Shown here in pieces: positions 44,617 through 52,641 of a stretch of DNA of 64,000 nucleotides. Positions within the stretch are counted from its first letter, which is position 1, and each line of letters starts with the position of its first letter. The notes under the pieces are model-generated. The model saw only the letters and a list, made by a program, of their open reading frames with translations, was not told where the DNA came from and ran no database searches. The translations under genes were made by a program, and so were the position numbers. Location: the NCBI RefSeq assembly GCF_003053725.1, contig NZ_QAYC01000013.1, forward strand, positions 1 to 64,000. Reading direction: 5' to 3'. Source of the stretch: Rhodovulum kholense (GTDB lineage: Bacteria; Pseudomonadota; Alphaproteobacteria; Rhodobacterales; Rhodobacteraceae).

Positions 44617-45651
44617 ATGGCAAGCTACGATTTTCTCTTCGACGGGCTGGGCCTGCGCGCCTGGTGCGACGGCGGCGCCTCGGCGGCCCCGATGTCGATG
44701 GCCGACCTCCTGGGCCAGGCCCGCGGGGCGGCGGCGCCAGCCCCCTCGCTCTGGGACTTTCCCTTTCCCTCGATGAATGCGCTCAACCGCGCCTGCCCGG
44801 CCTTTCCGCAGGCGCGCGAGCTGACCAAGGGGCTGGAAGACGGCTTCCTGTCGATCAAGGACGGGCTCAGCATCGTGCTCGACCCGCTGACCCAGCCACT
44901 GAGCTGGGCGCTGGAAGGCGCGCTGTGGCTGTTCCAGACCTCGCCCTGGTGGATCATGATCCCGCTGATCCTCTTGGTCGTGCGCCTGGTCACGCGGTCC
45001 TGGGGGCTGGTGGCCTTCGTCGCCGCCTGTATCGGCTTTCTGGCCTTCATCAACCATTACGACTACGCGATGCAGACGCTGGCGATCATCTTCGTCTGCG
45101 CCTTCATCTGCGTGCTTCTGGGGGTGCCCATCGGCATCGCCATGTCGCGAAGCGACACGTTCCAGCGGATCGCCATTCCGATCCTCGACATGCTGCAGAC
45201 GCTGCCACCCTTCGTCTACCTGATCCCGCTGATCTTCCTGTTCTCGGTGACCGAGCCCAAGCTCTATGGCATCGCGGTGATCGTCTACGCCATCGTGCCG
45301 GTGGTCCGGCTGACCAATCTGGGCATCCGGCTGGTCGACAAGGAGGTGATCGAGGCCGCCGACGCCTTCGGCATGACCCGCCGCCAGAAGCTTTGGGGGG
45401 TGCAGATCCCGCTGGCGCTGCCCAACATCATGGCGGGCGTCAACCAGACCATCATGATGAGCCTCGCGATGGTCGTGATCGCCTCGATGGTCTCGGCGCC
45501 GGGTCTGGGCGTTCTGGTTCTGCGCGGCATCCGCAATCTCGAACTGGGCGTCGGCCTCGTCTCGGGGCTGGGGATCGTGCTTCTGGCGGTGATCCTCGAC
45601 CGGGTCACCAAGGCGGCACTGGCCCGCGTGAACGCGGCACAAAGACAGTGA
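44617..45651 (+). CDS. proW: Glycine betaine/proline-type ABC transporter permease (ProW family)
   Basis: This 344-residue inner-membrane permease has an amphipathic N-terminal extension of about 95 residues, then six or seven helices. The coupling region EAADAFGMTRRQKLWGVQIP is the EAA loop, followed by LPNIMAGVNQTIMMSLAMVV. AAGGAGACC precedes the ATG. It follows the SBP gene after a terminator and precedes the ATPase gene by 10 bp. Confidence 0.92.
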   Translation: MASYDFLFDGLGLRAWCDGGASAAPMSMADLLGQARGAAAPAPSLWDFPFPSMNALNRACPAFPQARELTKGLEDGFLSIKDGLSIVLDPLTQPLSWALEGALWLFQTSPWWIMIPLILLVVRLVTRSWGLVAFVAACIGFLAFINHYDYAMQTLAIIFVCAFICVLLGVPIGIAMSRSDTFQRIAIPILDMLQTLPPFVYLIPLIFLFSVTEPKLYGIAVIVYAIVPVVRLTNLGIRLVDKEVIEAADAFGMTRRQKLWGVQIPLALPNIMAGVNQTIMMSLAMVVIASMVSAPGLGVLVLRGIRNLELGVGLVSGLGIVLLAVILDRVTKAALARVNAAQRQ

Positions 45652-45661
45652 GGGGCCCCAG

Positions 45662-46723
45662 ATGAGCGACGATGTGAAAATCTCGATCCGGAACCTCTAC
45701 AAGATCTTCGGCGCCGACCCGCAATCGGTCCTGCCGCTGGCACGGTCGGGGATGGACAAGGCCGAGCTGCTGGAAACCCACCGCCATGTGCTGGGCCTGC
45801 GCGACATCAATGTCGACATGAAGGCCGGGCAGATGACGGTCATCATGGGTCTGTCGGGATCGGGCAAATCGACCCTGATCCGGCATATCAACCGGCTGAT
45901 CGACCCCACCTCGGGCGAGGTCGTCGTCAATGGCGAGGACGTGCTGGCCTATAACGACGCCCAGCTGCGCGAGCTGCGCCGGGTGAACATGTCGATGGTG
46001 TTCCAGAAATTCGCCCTGCTGCCGCACCGCACCGTGCTGGAGAACGCGGGCACGCCGCTCGAGGTCCGGGGCGTGCCGCGCGAGCAATGGGAGGACGAGG
46101 CACGCAAGTGGCTCGACCGCGTGGGGCTGGAAGGTCAGGGCAACCAGTTCCCGCATCAGCTGTCGGGCGGCATGCAGCAGCGGGTGGGCATCGCGCGCGC
46201 CCTGACCTCGAACGCCGATATCATGCTGATGGACGAGGCGTTTTCGGCGCTCGACCCGCTGATCCGCACCGACATGCAGGATCTGCTGCTGGAACTGCAG
46301 GCCGAACTGCACAAGACCGTGGTCTTCATCACCCACGATCTGGACGAGGCGCTGAAGCTTGCCGATCATCTGGTGATCCTGAAGGACGGCGAGATCGTGC
46401 AGCAGGGCGAGCCGCAGCACATCCTGATGCAGCCGAACGACCCTTACATCGTCGACTTCATCTCGGACATCAACCGCGCCCGGGTGCTGCGGGTTCGGTC
46501 GGTGATGACCCGGACCGAGGCGGCGCCCGAGGGTATCGCGGGCGATGTCGAGGCCGATGCCAATCTGGAATCCGTCATCGCGCTCTCGGGCGGCGACACG
46601 TCGCTCCGCTATCGCGTGGTGCGGGACGGCCGTCAGGTCGGGCTTCTGTCGGTCAAGGATCTGGTGCGCGCGCTGGTTCCGACTGCCGCCTCGGGCGAGG
46701 GCATCCGCGCCCGGGCGGGCTGA
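45662..46723 (+). CDS. proV: Glycine betaine/proline-type ABC transporter ATPase (ProV family)
   Basis: The 353 residues have Walker A GLSGSGKST (about 61-69), signature LSGGMQQRVGIARAL, Walker B IMLMDEAFSALD and switch THDLDEA. The N-terminal KIFGADPQSVLPLARSGMDK extension is typical of ProV/OpuAA. The C-terminal region after about residue 275 is shortened and degenerate compared with the two-CBS tails of osmoregulated ProV, so ionic-strength sensing may be absent or altered. It is the last gene of the operon. Confidence 0.92.
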   Translation: MSDDVKISIRNLYKIFGADPQSVLPLARSGMDKAELLETHRHVLGLRDINVDMKAGQMTVIMGLSGSGKSTLIRHINRLIDPTSGEVVVNGEDVLAYNDAQLRELRRVNMSMVFQKFALLPHRTVLENAGTPLEVRGVPREQWEDEARKWLDRVGLEGQGNQFPHQLSGGMQQRVGIARALTSNADIMLMDEAFSALDPLIRTDMQDLLLELQAELHKTVVFITHDLDEALKLADHLVILKDGEIVQQGEPQHILMQPNDPYIVDFISDINRARVLRVRSVMTRTEAAPEGIAGDVEADANLESVIALSGGDTSLRYRVVRDGRQVGLLSVKDLVRALVPTAASGEGIRARAG

Positions 46724-46731
46724 TCCCGCCG

Positions 46732-46761
46732 CGCCCCGCCAGCGGTCGCCCTGGCGGGGCG
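46732..46761. terminator. Bidirectional hairpin after proV
   Basis: A perfect 11-bp stem (CGCCCCGCCAG / CTGGCGGGGCG) with an 8-base loop sits between the convergent ends of proV and the MuiA-family gene. There is no T-tract. Confidence 0.6.
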
Positions 46762-46770
46762 TGGGGCCAG

Positions 46771-48408
46771 CTAGTCCAGAACCTTGCCCTCGGGCCAGGT
46801 CAGGCGATGGCTCAGCGCCACCTCGCGCGTGGCGCCCGGCGCAAGATCGAAGCGCCATTCCAGCAGCCCGCGCCGGCCCTCGACATCGGTCCCGCTCGGC
46901 GACGGATCGGCCTGCCAGACGATCTTCAGATCCTCCTGTTCCGAATAGGGCACCCGGTCCAGCAGCCGCACCGGCCAGCTTTCGGCCGTCAGGTTCTCGA
47001 CCTCGATCCTGACCGCCTCGGACTGTTCGTTGCTCCGCTTCAGGACCCCCCGGTCGCCCTCGTTGCGATCCAGCACGGTGCGGGTCAGCCGCAGCCCGTC
47101 GATGGGGCCGAAAGGCAGGTCGGCCTTGCCCCCCGCCGGGATCAGCCCGATCGCCTGCTGGCCGACGAAGCGGCCGTCGAGATAGGCCATCGCCTCCGAA
47201 CTCGGCAGCAGGATCTCGCCCGTCTCGTTGACGAACGAGGCCACCAGATAGGCACTGTCGTCGAATTCGGGCACCGCCTCGGCCGCAAGCTCGACCGGCA
47301 TCCCGAGATCGCCCAACGACAGGCGCAGGTTGTCGGCCCCGGTCGCGATGTCGACGGCGGCGGGATAGTCATAGCTGACCGCAAGCCCGTCGAACTCCGC
47401 GACCGCGATCACCGGCGCGGCCCCGGCGGGGGCTGCGTCCATTTCGGCCATCTGGGGCGCGGCGAGGACCGCGCGCGACCGGACCGCCAGATCCGAGGCC
47501 TCGAAGGCCGCCACCGGGTCCGAGATCCGGCGCAAAAGCGGCCAGAGATCGCTCGGGGCCGTCTGGCCGCCGGGCCGCGCGGTCGACAGGCTCAGCGCGA
47601 CCTGAGACCAGGTCTCGCCGGTCTCCTGCGCCACCAGCGCGCCGCGCTCGACGGTCAGCCTGCGGGCCGCGCGGTCCAGCCGAAGATCGTAGACCGGCCG
47701 CCAGCGGGCAGCCTCGACCGTATAGCTGACCGTCACCTCGCCTTCGGCCGGTGCGCCCTCGGGGCCGGTCACGGTGATCGCCAGCATCGCGCGCGCGGCA
47801 TCCTCGGGCACCAGCGCCGCCAGCGCCTGCTCGGCCTCGGCCAGCGCCTCGCGCAGCGGCGTCAGCCCGCGTTCGGCGGCGTCTGCACGGCCCCGGGCGG
47901 CGATGGCGTCGGCCAAAGCCCCTTCGGTCTCTGTCCCGATCATCCGGGCGAGCACGCGCAGATCCTCGACGGTCATCGCCGCCTCGCCCTGACCGAGCCG
48001 CCCGAGGAAGGCCGCGCGCGCCTCGGCCCCCTGCGCCTCGGCCCGGGTCCGGGCGATCTCGGCCTCGGCCGCCTCAAGCGCCTGGCGGCGGCGTTCGACC
48101 TCGGCCTCGGCGGCCTCGATCTGGGGCGACTTGCCCGTGCCGCGCGGCAGGACGAAATCGCGCCGCGCCGAAACGCTGCCAAGGCTCGCGCCCTCGACCG
48201 CGACCCGGACCGAGCCCAGCGGCGTGGTCGCGGGCAGGTCGGCCAGAATCAGACGGTGGGTTCCGGCCGGAAGATCGAAGGCCGCGCTCCGCGTCACCGC
48301 CGCGCCATCGGGAAACAGTGTCACCGCGCTGACCCGGCTGGGGATCAGCAGGTCGTCGGCCCAGACCGGTAGGGGGGTCAGGATCAGGCAAAGGGCAAAG
48401 GCTCGCAT
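46771..48408 (-). CDS. MuiA-family protein (DUF4140/DUF4139)
   Basis: The 545-residue secreted protein has a signal peptide (MRAFALCLILTPLPVWA). The N-terminal DUF4140 region opens IPSRVSAVTLFPDGAAVTRS. A coiled coil follows (about 105-190, rich in AEAE/RRRQALEAAEAEI). The C-terminal DUF4139 beta domain has YTVEAARWRPVYDLRLD and LDRVPYSEQEDLKI. The family is called mucoidy inhibitor A after an E. coli plasmid phenotype, but its biochemical role is not established. The ATG at 48408 has GGAGCG upstream. It lies downstream of asd but is separated from it by the hairpin-repeat region. Confidence 0.85.
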   Translation of the reverse strand: MRAFALCLILTPLPVWADDLLIPSRVSAVTLFPDGAAVTRSAAFDLPAGTHRLILADLPATTPLGSVRVAVEGASLGSVSARRDFVLPRGTGKSPQIEAAEAEVERRRQALEAAEAEIARTRAEAQGAEARAAFLGRLGQGEAAMTVEDLRVLARMIGTETEGALADAIAARGRADAAERGLTPLREALAEAEQALAALVPEDAARAMLAITVTGPEGAPAEGEVTVSYTVEAARWRPVYDLRLDRAARRLTVERGALVAQETGETWSQVALSLSTARPGGQTAPSDLWPLLRRISDPVAAFEASDLAVRSRAVLAAPQMAEMDAAPAGAAPVIAVAEFDGLAVSYDYPAAVDIATGADNLRLSLGDLGMPVELAAEAVPEFDDSAYLVASFVNETGEILLPSSEAMAYLDGRFVGQQAIGLIPAGGKADLPFGPIDGLRLTRTVLDRNEGDRGVLKRSNEQSEAVRIEVENLTAESWPVRLLDRVPYSEQEDLKIVWQADPSPSGTDVEGRRGLLEWRFDLAPGATREVALSHRLTWPEGKVLD

Positions 48409-48640
48409 CGTATCGCTCCGAAGACGGCGGGTCTGGCGCAAGACTGCGGCAAGGGTCGGCGGGCTGCAAGCGGTACGCGAAGACCGGCAAGGCGTCGCGC
48501 GCGGCGAGAGCGAGGCGGGGGGATTGGGCGGGGCCTGCGTCCCCTGGCGGCGCATCGCCGGGGGCGCAGGATGGTTCGGGATGGGGGGTGTCGGAAAGGG
48601 GCGCGACTGACGCGCCGGACCATTACCTGGCCCCCCGGAG

Positions 48641-48730
48641 CGCCACCTTGCCGGGGCTGGTGCCCCGGGCCGCCACCTTGCCGGGGCTGGCGCCCCGGGC
48701 CGCTGCCTTGCCGGGGCTCCGCCCGTTCGC
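48641..48730. repeat. 30-bp tandem repeat with internal hairpin (two near-identical units plus one degenerate)
   Basis: Two adjacent 30-bp units differ at one base, and a third unit at 48701-48730 is degenerate in its second half. Each unit carries CTTGCCGGGGCTGG and a GGGGC-N4-GCCCC hairpin. A further copy of the TTGCCGGGGCTGGCGCCCC core stands at 48755-48773, beyond the asd terminator stem. Confidence 0.8.
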
Positions 48731-48734
48731 GGCT

Positions 48735-48757
48735 CAAACGCTCCACTGGAGCGTTTG
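48735..48757 (-). terminator. Terminator hairpin downstream of asd
   Basis: A perfect 10-bp stem CAAACGCTCC / GGAGCGTTTG with a 3-base loop lies 27 bases after the asd stop. The arms end in TTT/AAA, giving a short U-run in the leftward transcript. Confidence 0.65.
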
Positions 48758-48783
48758 CCGGGGCTGGCGCCCCGGAGCGCCGC

Positions 48784-49806
48784 TCACCCCTTCTTCAGCA
48801 CGCGCTGGCCGAGCAGTTCGGCGATCTGCACCGCGTTCAGCGCGGCGCCCTTGCGCAGGTTGTCCGAGACGCACCAGATGTTCAGCCCGTTCTCGATGGT
48901 CGAGTCCTGCCGGATCCGGCTGATATAGGTCGCGAATTCGCCCACGCATTCAACCGGGGTCACGTAGCCGCCGGCCTCGCGCTTGTCGACGACCATGATC
49001 CCCGGCGCCTCGCGCAGGATGTCGCGCGCCTCGTCCTCGTCGAGAAACTCCTCGAATTCGATGTTGATCGCCTCGGAATGGCCGACGAAGACCGGCACCC
49101 GCACGCAGGTCGCGGTGACCTTGATCGACGGGTCGACGATCTTCTTGGTCTCGGCGACCATCTTCCATTCTTCTTTGGTGGACCCGTCATCGAGGAAGAC
49201 GTCGATATGCGGGATCACGTTGAAGGCGATCTGCTTGGGGTAGACCGACGGCGCCACTTCCTGACCCGGCACATACATGCCCTTGGTCTGGTCCCAAAGC
49301 TCGTCCATCGCCTCCTTGCCCGAGCCCGACACCGACTGGTAGGTCGAGACGACAACGCGCTTGATCTTCGCGCGGTCGTGCAGGGGCTTCAGCGCCACCA
49401 CCATCTGCGCGGTCGAGCAGTTGGGGTTGGCGATGATGTTCCGCTTGGCATAGCCCATGATCGCATCGGCATTCACCTCGGGCACGATCAGCGGGATGTC
49501 CGGGTCGTAGCGGTAAAGCGAGCTGTTGTCGATCACCACACAGCCGGCCTTGGCAGCCTTGGGGGCATATTCCTTGGTCGCATCCGAGCCGATGGCGAAC
49601 AGCGCCATGTCCCAGCCGGTGAAATCGAAATGTTCCAGATCCTGGGTCTTGACGGTCTTGTCGCCAAAGCTGCATTCGGTGCCGAGCGAGCGGCGCGACG
49701 CAAGTGCGGCGATCTCGTCCACCGGAAACTCGCGTTCGGCGAGGATGTTCAGCATTTCGCGGCCCACGTTCCCCGTGGCGCCAACGACGGCGACCTTGTA
49801 GCCCAT
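48784..49806 (-). CDS. asd: Aspartate-semialdehyde dehydrogenase
   Basis: This enzyme reduces aspartyl phosphate to aspartate semialdehyde with NADPH, in the lysine/threonine/methionine/diaminopimelate pathway. The 340 residues start MGYKVAVVGATGNVG, the dinucleotide-binding motif. The catalytic cysteine is in NPNCSTAQ, and substrate residues include FNVIPHIDVF and the His in VFVGHSEAI. AAGGGAG precedes the ATG; an upstream in-frame start at 49851 is not needed. Confidence 0.97.
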   Translation of the reverse strand: MGYKVAVVGATGNVGREMLNILAEREFPVDEIAALASRRSLGTECSFGDKTVKTQDLEHFDFTGWDMALFAIGSDATKEYAPKAAKAGCVVIDNSSLYRYDPDIPLIVPEVNADAIMGYAKRNIIANPNCSTAQMVVALKPLHDRAKIKRVVVSTYQSVSGSGKEAMDELWDQTKGMYVPGQEVAPSVYPKQIAFNVIPHIDVFLDDGSTKEEWKMVAETKKIVDPSIKVTATCVRVPVFVGHSEAINIEFEEFLDEDEARDILREAPGIMVVDKREAGGYVTPVECVGEFATYISRIRQDSTIENGLNIWCVSDNLRKGAALNAVQIAELLGQRVLKKG

Positions 49807-49882
49807 ATCTGGCTCCCTTAAGGCAAGTCGGATTTCAGTCCGGGGAGCCATACAGGAAAGCCCGCGCGGGTGAAAGGCCCGT

Positions 49883-51034
49883 TCAGGGACGCGCCGCCGC
49901 CAGCACCCGCGCCAGCGCCCCAGGGTCGATCCGGACGCCGTCGGGGCCCTCTTCGATCTTCGGATAATAGACCCGGTCGAGATAGGTCATGAACGCGGCC
50001 CGCAGCGCCAGGTCGAAGCCCAGATCCGCGGGCGCGCGCAGCGCTGCGGCCAGCGCGGCCTCGTCGCCGGCGGGGGTGGTCAGCCCGGGGATGGCGAAGA
50101 AGGCCTCGCCCAGGACAATCACCGGCTTGTCGTGAAAGAAGGCCTGCAGCCCCATCGACGAGTTGATGGTGATGACCCCTCCTGAGGCCGCAAGCTGGGC
50201 AAAGCTGTCGGTCGCGTTGTCGATCACCAGCCGCCCGTCCGCCCGGGCCGTCGCCTCGGCCAGAGCTCCGGCCAGCGATGTCTTGGCGGAAGGGTGCTCT
50301 TTCAACCGGATATGCCAGCCCTCGGGCAGTGCTTGCACGGTGCGTGCCAGCGCCGCGATCATGCCCTCGACCGACCGCACCCAGCCCGCGAACAGCGTGA
50401 TCTGGCTGTCATTGGGCACCTGCAGGGGGCAGAACAGGAACGGCCCCGCGCCGTCCAACGCCCCGGCCCCGCCCTGCCCGACATCGGCCCGGCGCGAGGC
50501 GCGCGCGACCAGCCCCTGCCCCAGCGCGCGCCAGTCCTCGCCCTGCCGCGACGGGTCTTCCGCCGCCCAGTCGAGATAAAAGCGGGCGTCGCGTGGCAGC
50601 CCGTTCTGGGCGTTCACACCCACGGGGTCAAGCGTCACCCGGCCGGGAAACGGCGCCAGTTCGGCAAAGATCCGACCCGCCCCCGCGTCGCGGGCGCCCT
50701 CCATGAAGGCGCGGCGCGACCCGGTCAGCCCGTTCCAGCAGACCGCGATCCGGTCGGGATGGCGGGCGAAATAGCGCCGCGACCAGTTGTATTGCGCGGC
50801 GATCAGCGCCCGTTTCAGCCCCCGGCCAAGGCGGCCCTTCGGCTGGCGCTTGGCCACGGCCAGCGCCTCGGCGGTGCGGGCGCGGGTTTCGGGGAAGCCC
50901 CGAAACGATAGCCCGATCAGCGGCAGCCGGTGGCCGCCCCCGGCCGCGGCGGCGATGGCACGAAAGATCGCGTCCTTGCGGCGGGTCCAGCCGGCCAGAT
51001 AGGCGATCATCGGCCGCGTCCCGGCCCAGCGCAT
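49883..51034 (-). CDS. Capsular polysaccharide synthesis/export protein, KpsS/KpsC-like
   Basis: The 383-residue cytoplasmic protein has the Capsule_synth signature GGVITINSSMGLQAFFHDKP, then VIVLGEAFFAIPGLTTPAGD. Earlier elements are FLFCPLQVPNDSQITLF and GWHIRLKEHPSAKTSL. In group 2 capsule systems, KpsS-type enzymes add beta-linked Kdo to build the lipid-linked linker. Starts at 51034 and 51010 (MIAYLAGW) are both possible. Much longer upstream frames overlap the next gene and are discarded. No KpsMTED export genes lie nearby. Confidence 0.8.
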   Translation of the reverse strand: MRWAGTRPMIAYLAGWTRRKDAIFRAIAAAAGGGHRLPLIGLSFRGFPETRARTAEALAVAKRQPKGRLGRGLKRALIAAQYNWSRRYFARHPDRIAVCWNGLTGSRRAFMEGARDAGAGRIFAELAPFPGRVTLDPVGVNAQNGLPRDARFYLDWAAEDPSRQGEDWRALGQGLVARASRRADVGQGGAGALDGAGPFLFCPLQVPNDSQITLFAGWVRSVEGMIAALARTVQALPEGWHIRLKEHPSAKTSLAGALAEATARADGRLVIDNATDSFAQLAASGGVITINSSMGLQAFFHDKPVIVLGEAFFAIPGLTTPAGDEAALAAALRAPADLGFDLALRAAFMTYLDRVYYPKIEEGPDGVRIDPGALARVLAAARP

Positions 51035-51141
51035 CTGTCGGCTGTCATCGGATGCCCCCTTTGCGGTTCTCGCCCCCGGGCATAGCCCAGCTCTGGCGCG
51101 GCCGCAAAGGGGCTGCGGGACGCGCCTGGCCCCGGCGCGGG

Positions 51142-51447
51142 TCAGCGTGCGAAGCAGCGGGGGCGCTGGCCGAAGCCCGAGGCCGAGCAGATATGCGAGC
51201 CCTGACCGTGGCGCCGGTCCAGCGCCTGCGCGGCGGCCTTGCGTTCGGATTTGCTGGCCTGCGGCGGCTTTGGCGCCGGGTCGAGCCAGCGCATGACCGA
51301 GGCGCCGACGACGGCCTTGTTCGGCGCGAAGCCCTCGGCCGCGGCAGGCCCGGACAGGGCCGCGAGTGCGACCCCGAGCGCGACAATCGGCCCGGCCGAC
51401 CTGCGGCCACACAAGGGCAGGCACACTGCTTTCTTGCGATCCGGCAT
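51142..51447 (-). CDS. Small secreted cysteine-containing protein, function unknown
   Basis: The 101-residue product has a basic N-terminus and a signal-like helix (IVALGVALAALSGPAAAEGF). The mature part holds NKAVVGASVMRWLDPAPKPP and a C-terminal HICSASGFGQRPRCF, where two cysteines 11 residues apart could form a disulphide loop. It resembles conserved short proteins of Rhodobacterales, but I know no function. GAGGGG precedes the ATG at 51447. Confidence 0.7.
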   Translation of the reverse strand: MPDRKKAVCLPLCGRRSAGPIVALGVALAALSGPAAAEGFAPNKAVVGASVMRWLDPAPKPPQASKSERKAAAQALDRRHGQGSHICSASGFGQRPRCFAR

Positions 51448-51732
51448 GACACATTCCCCTCGCCGTCTTGCACCCACACGTCCCTTGCCGGGATAACCGT
51501 CCCGGACAGAGACGCGTGCGCGCTCCGGACGGACGGCCCCATGGCAATGACGGTCCCACGGATGCCAACGAGGCTATCCGGTAAACGGTTCCTTTCTGTG
51601 GCCATCGGGAGGCAAAGGGGAGACCCAAACGGCGCCCCCGCCGCCCCGGGGCGCGGGCGGCGCGCCGGGGCCGGGCCGGATGCGCCGGAATCCGCCGAAA
51701 ACGATGCCGGAACAGGCAGTTGGAGGTCGGCC

Positions 51733-52629
51733 TCAGGGGGCGAGGATGCGTTCGCCGACCTTCCAGTCGGGCAGACCGAAATCGTCGGGCCAGGGATAGA
51801 CCTCGACCTGGTTGAAATAGACCACGGCCACCAGATTGGGGAATTCGGGATAGATCTGGCGGACCTCCGAGGTCCATTTGGCGACATAGTCCTCGCGGCC
51901 CGAATAGCCGAGTTCGGCCACGACCACCGGCTTGTTGAACCGCTCGACCCGGGCATAGCGCGGCGCCAGGATCGACTGGAAGGACTCTTCCTCACCGAGA
52001 ATGGCGGTTTCCCAGGGCTGCAGCCCGAAGACCGACAGGCCGACGATGTCGACATAGTCGTCGCCCGGGTAATAGGCGTCGAGCGCCTCATAGCCCAGCG
52101 GCGACCACATATAGGCCACTTTCGGCGCGTTCTTGCGGCAGACATCGACCATCCGGCGATAGGCGGCCTTGTAGGTCTCGGGGTCCCAGTTCGACCAGAT
52201 GAACTGGCCGCTGTCGTCTTCCATCTCCTGCGCCCAGCGCACGGTGACCGGGCTTTCGAAGAGGTTCAGCACCGCGCAGATCGAGGCCATGTAGCGGTCG
52301 TAATCGCCCGAGGCGATGCCTTCCTGCAGGGTCTCGGGAGTGTTGCGTTCCGACCGGTTCCAGGTCCAGGGCTCGATCGTGGCCAGGACCGACCGGTTCC
52401 GCGCCCGGGCATAGGCGTCGGCCTCGATCAGGCTGGGCAGGAACACGTCTTCCCAGGGCAGGAATAGATGCTCGATCGACACTTCGGGATCGTCAGCGAA
52501 GGCGCCGTCCGGGTCGTAGACGCCGAAGGGCATCTCGCCCGGGGGGGCCTCGATCGGTTCGGCCGGTGCGGCAGCCGCCAGCCCGAGCGCGGCGACCAGA
52601 CCGAGGGCGAATAGGGAGTCACGTCTCAT
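51733..52629 (-). CDS. Secreted glycoside hydrolase, GH26-like
   Basis: The 298-residue protein has a signal peptide (FALGLVAALGLAAAAPAEP). A TIM-barrel typical of GH26 (beta-mannanase/xylanase clan) follows: PFGVYDPDG, the acid/base candidate E135 in VRWAQEMEDDSGQFIWSNW, VDIVGLSVFG, and the nucleophile candidate E239 in PVVVAELG. The His usually preceding the acid/base Glu (HEM) is Gln here. It is the last gene of the UXS-galE-GT2 operon, 12 bp after the synthase, so a trimming role during exopolysaccharide export is likelier than nutrient scavenging. Confidence 0.8.
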   Translation of the reverse strand: MRRDSLFALGLVAALGLAAAAPAEPIEAPPGEMPFGVYDPDGAFADDPEVSIEHLFLPWEDVFLPSLIEADAYARARNRSVLATIEPWTWNRSERNTPETLQEGIASGDYDRYMASICAVLNLFESPVTVRWAQEMEDDSGQFIWSNWDPETYKAAYRRMVDVCRKNAPKVAYMWSPLGYEALDAYYPGDDYVDIVGLSVFGLQPWETAILGEEESFQSILAPRYARVERFNKPVVVAELGYSGREDYVAKWTSEVRQIYPEFPNLVAVVYFNQVEVYPWPDDFGLPDWKVGERILAP

Positions 52630-52641
52630 CTGCGAAGGTCC

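Larger units (their letters stand above)
48409..48783. other. 375-bp region between asd and the MuiA-family gene
   Basis: No gene is supported. The right half holds the 30-bp tandem repeats and the asd terminator hairpin described separately. The left half is plain GC-rich sequence that must contain the promoter of the MuiA-family gene. Confidence 0.5.

Noticed and set aside
48641-48730. 30-bp repeats considered as a minimal CRISPR array
   Set aside because: The units are directly adjacent with no spacers, and no cas gene is present.
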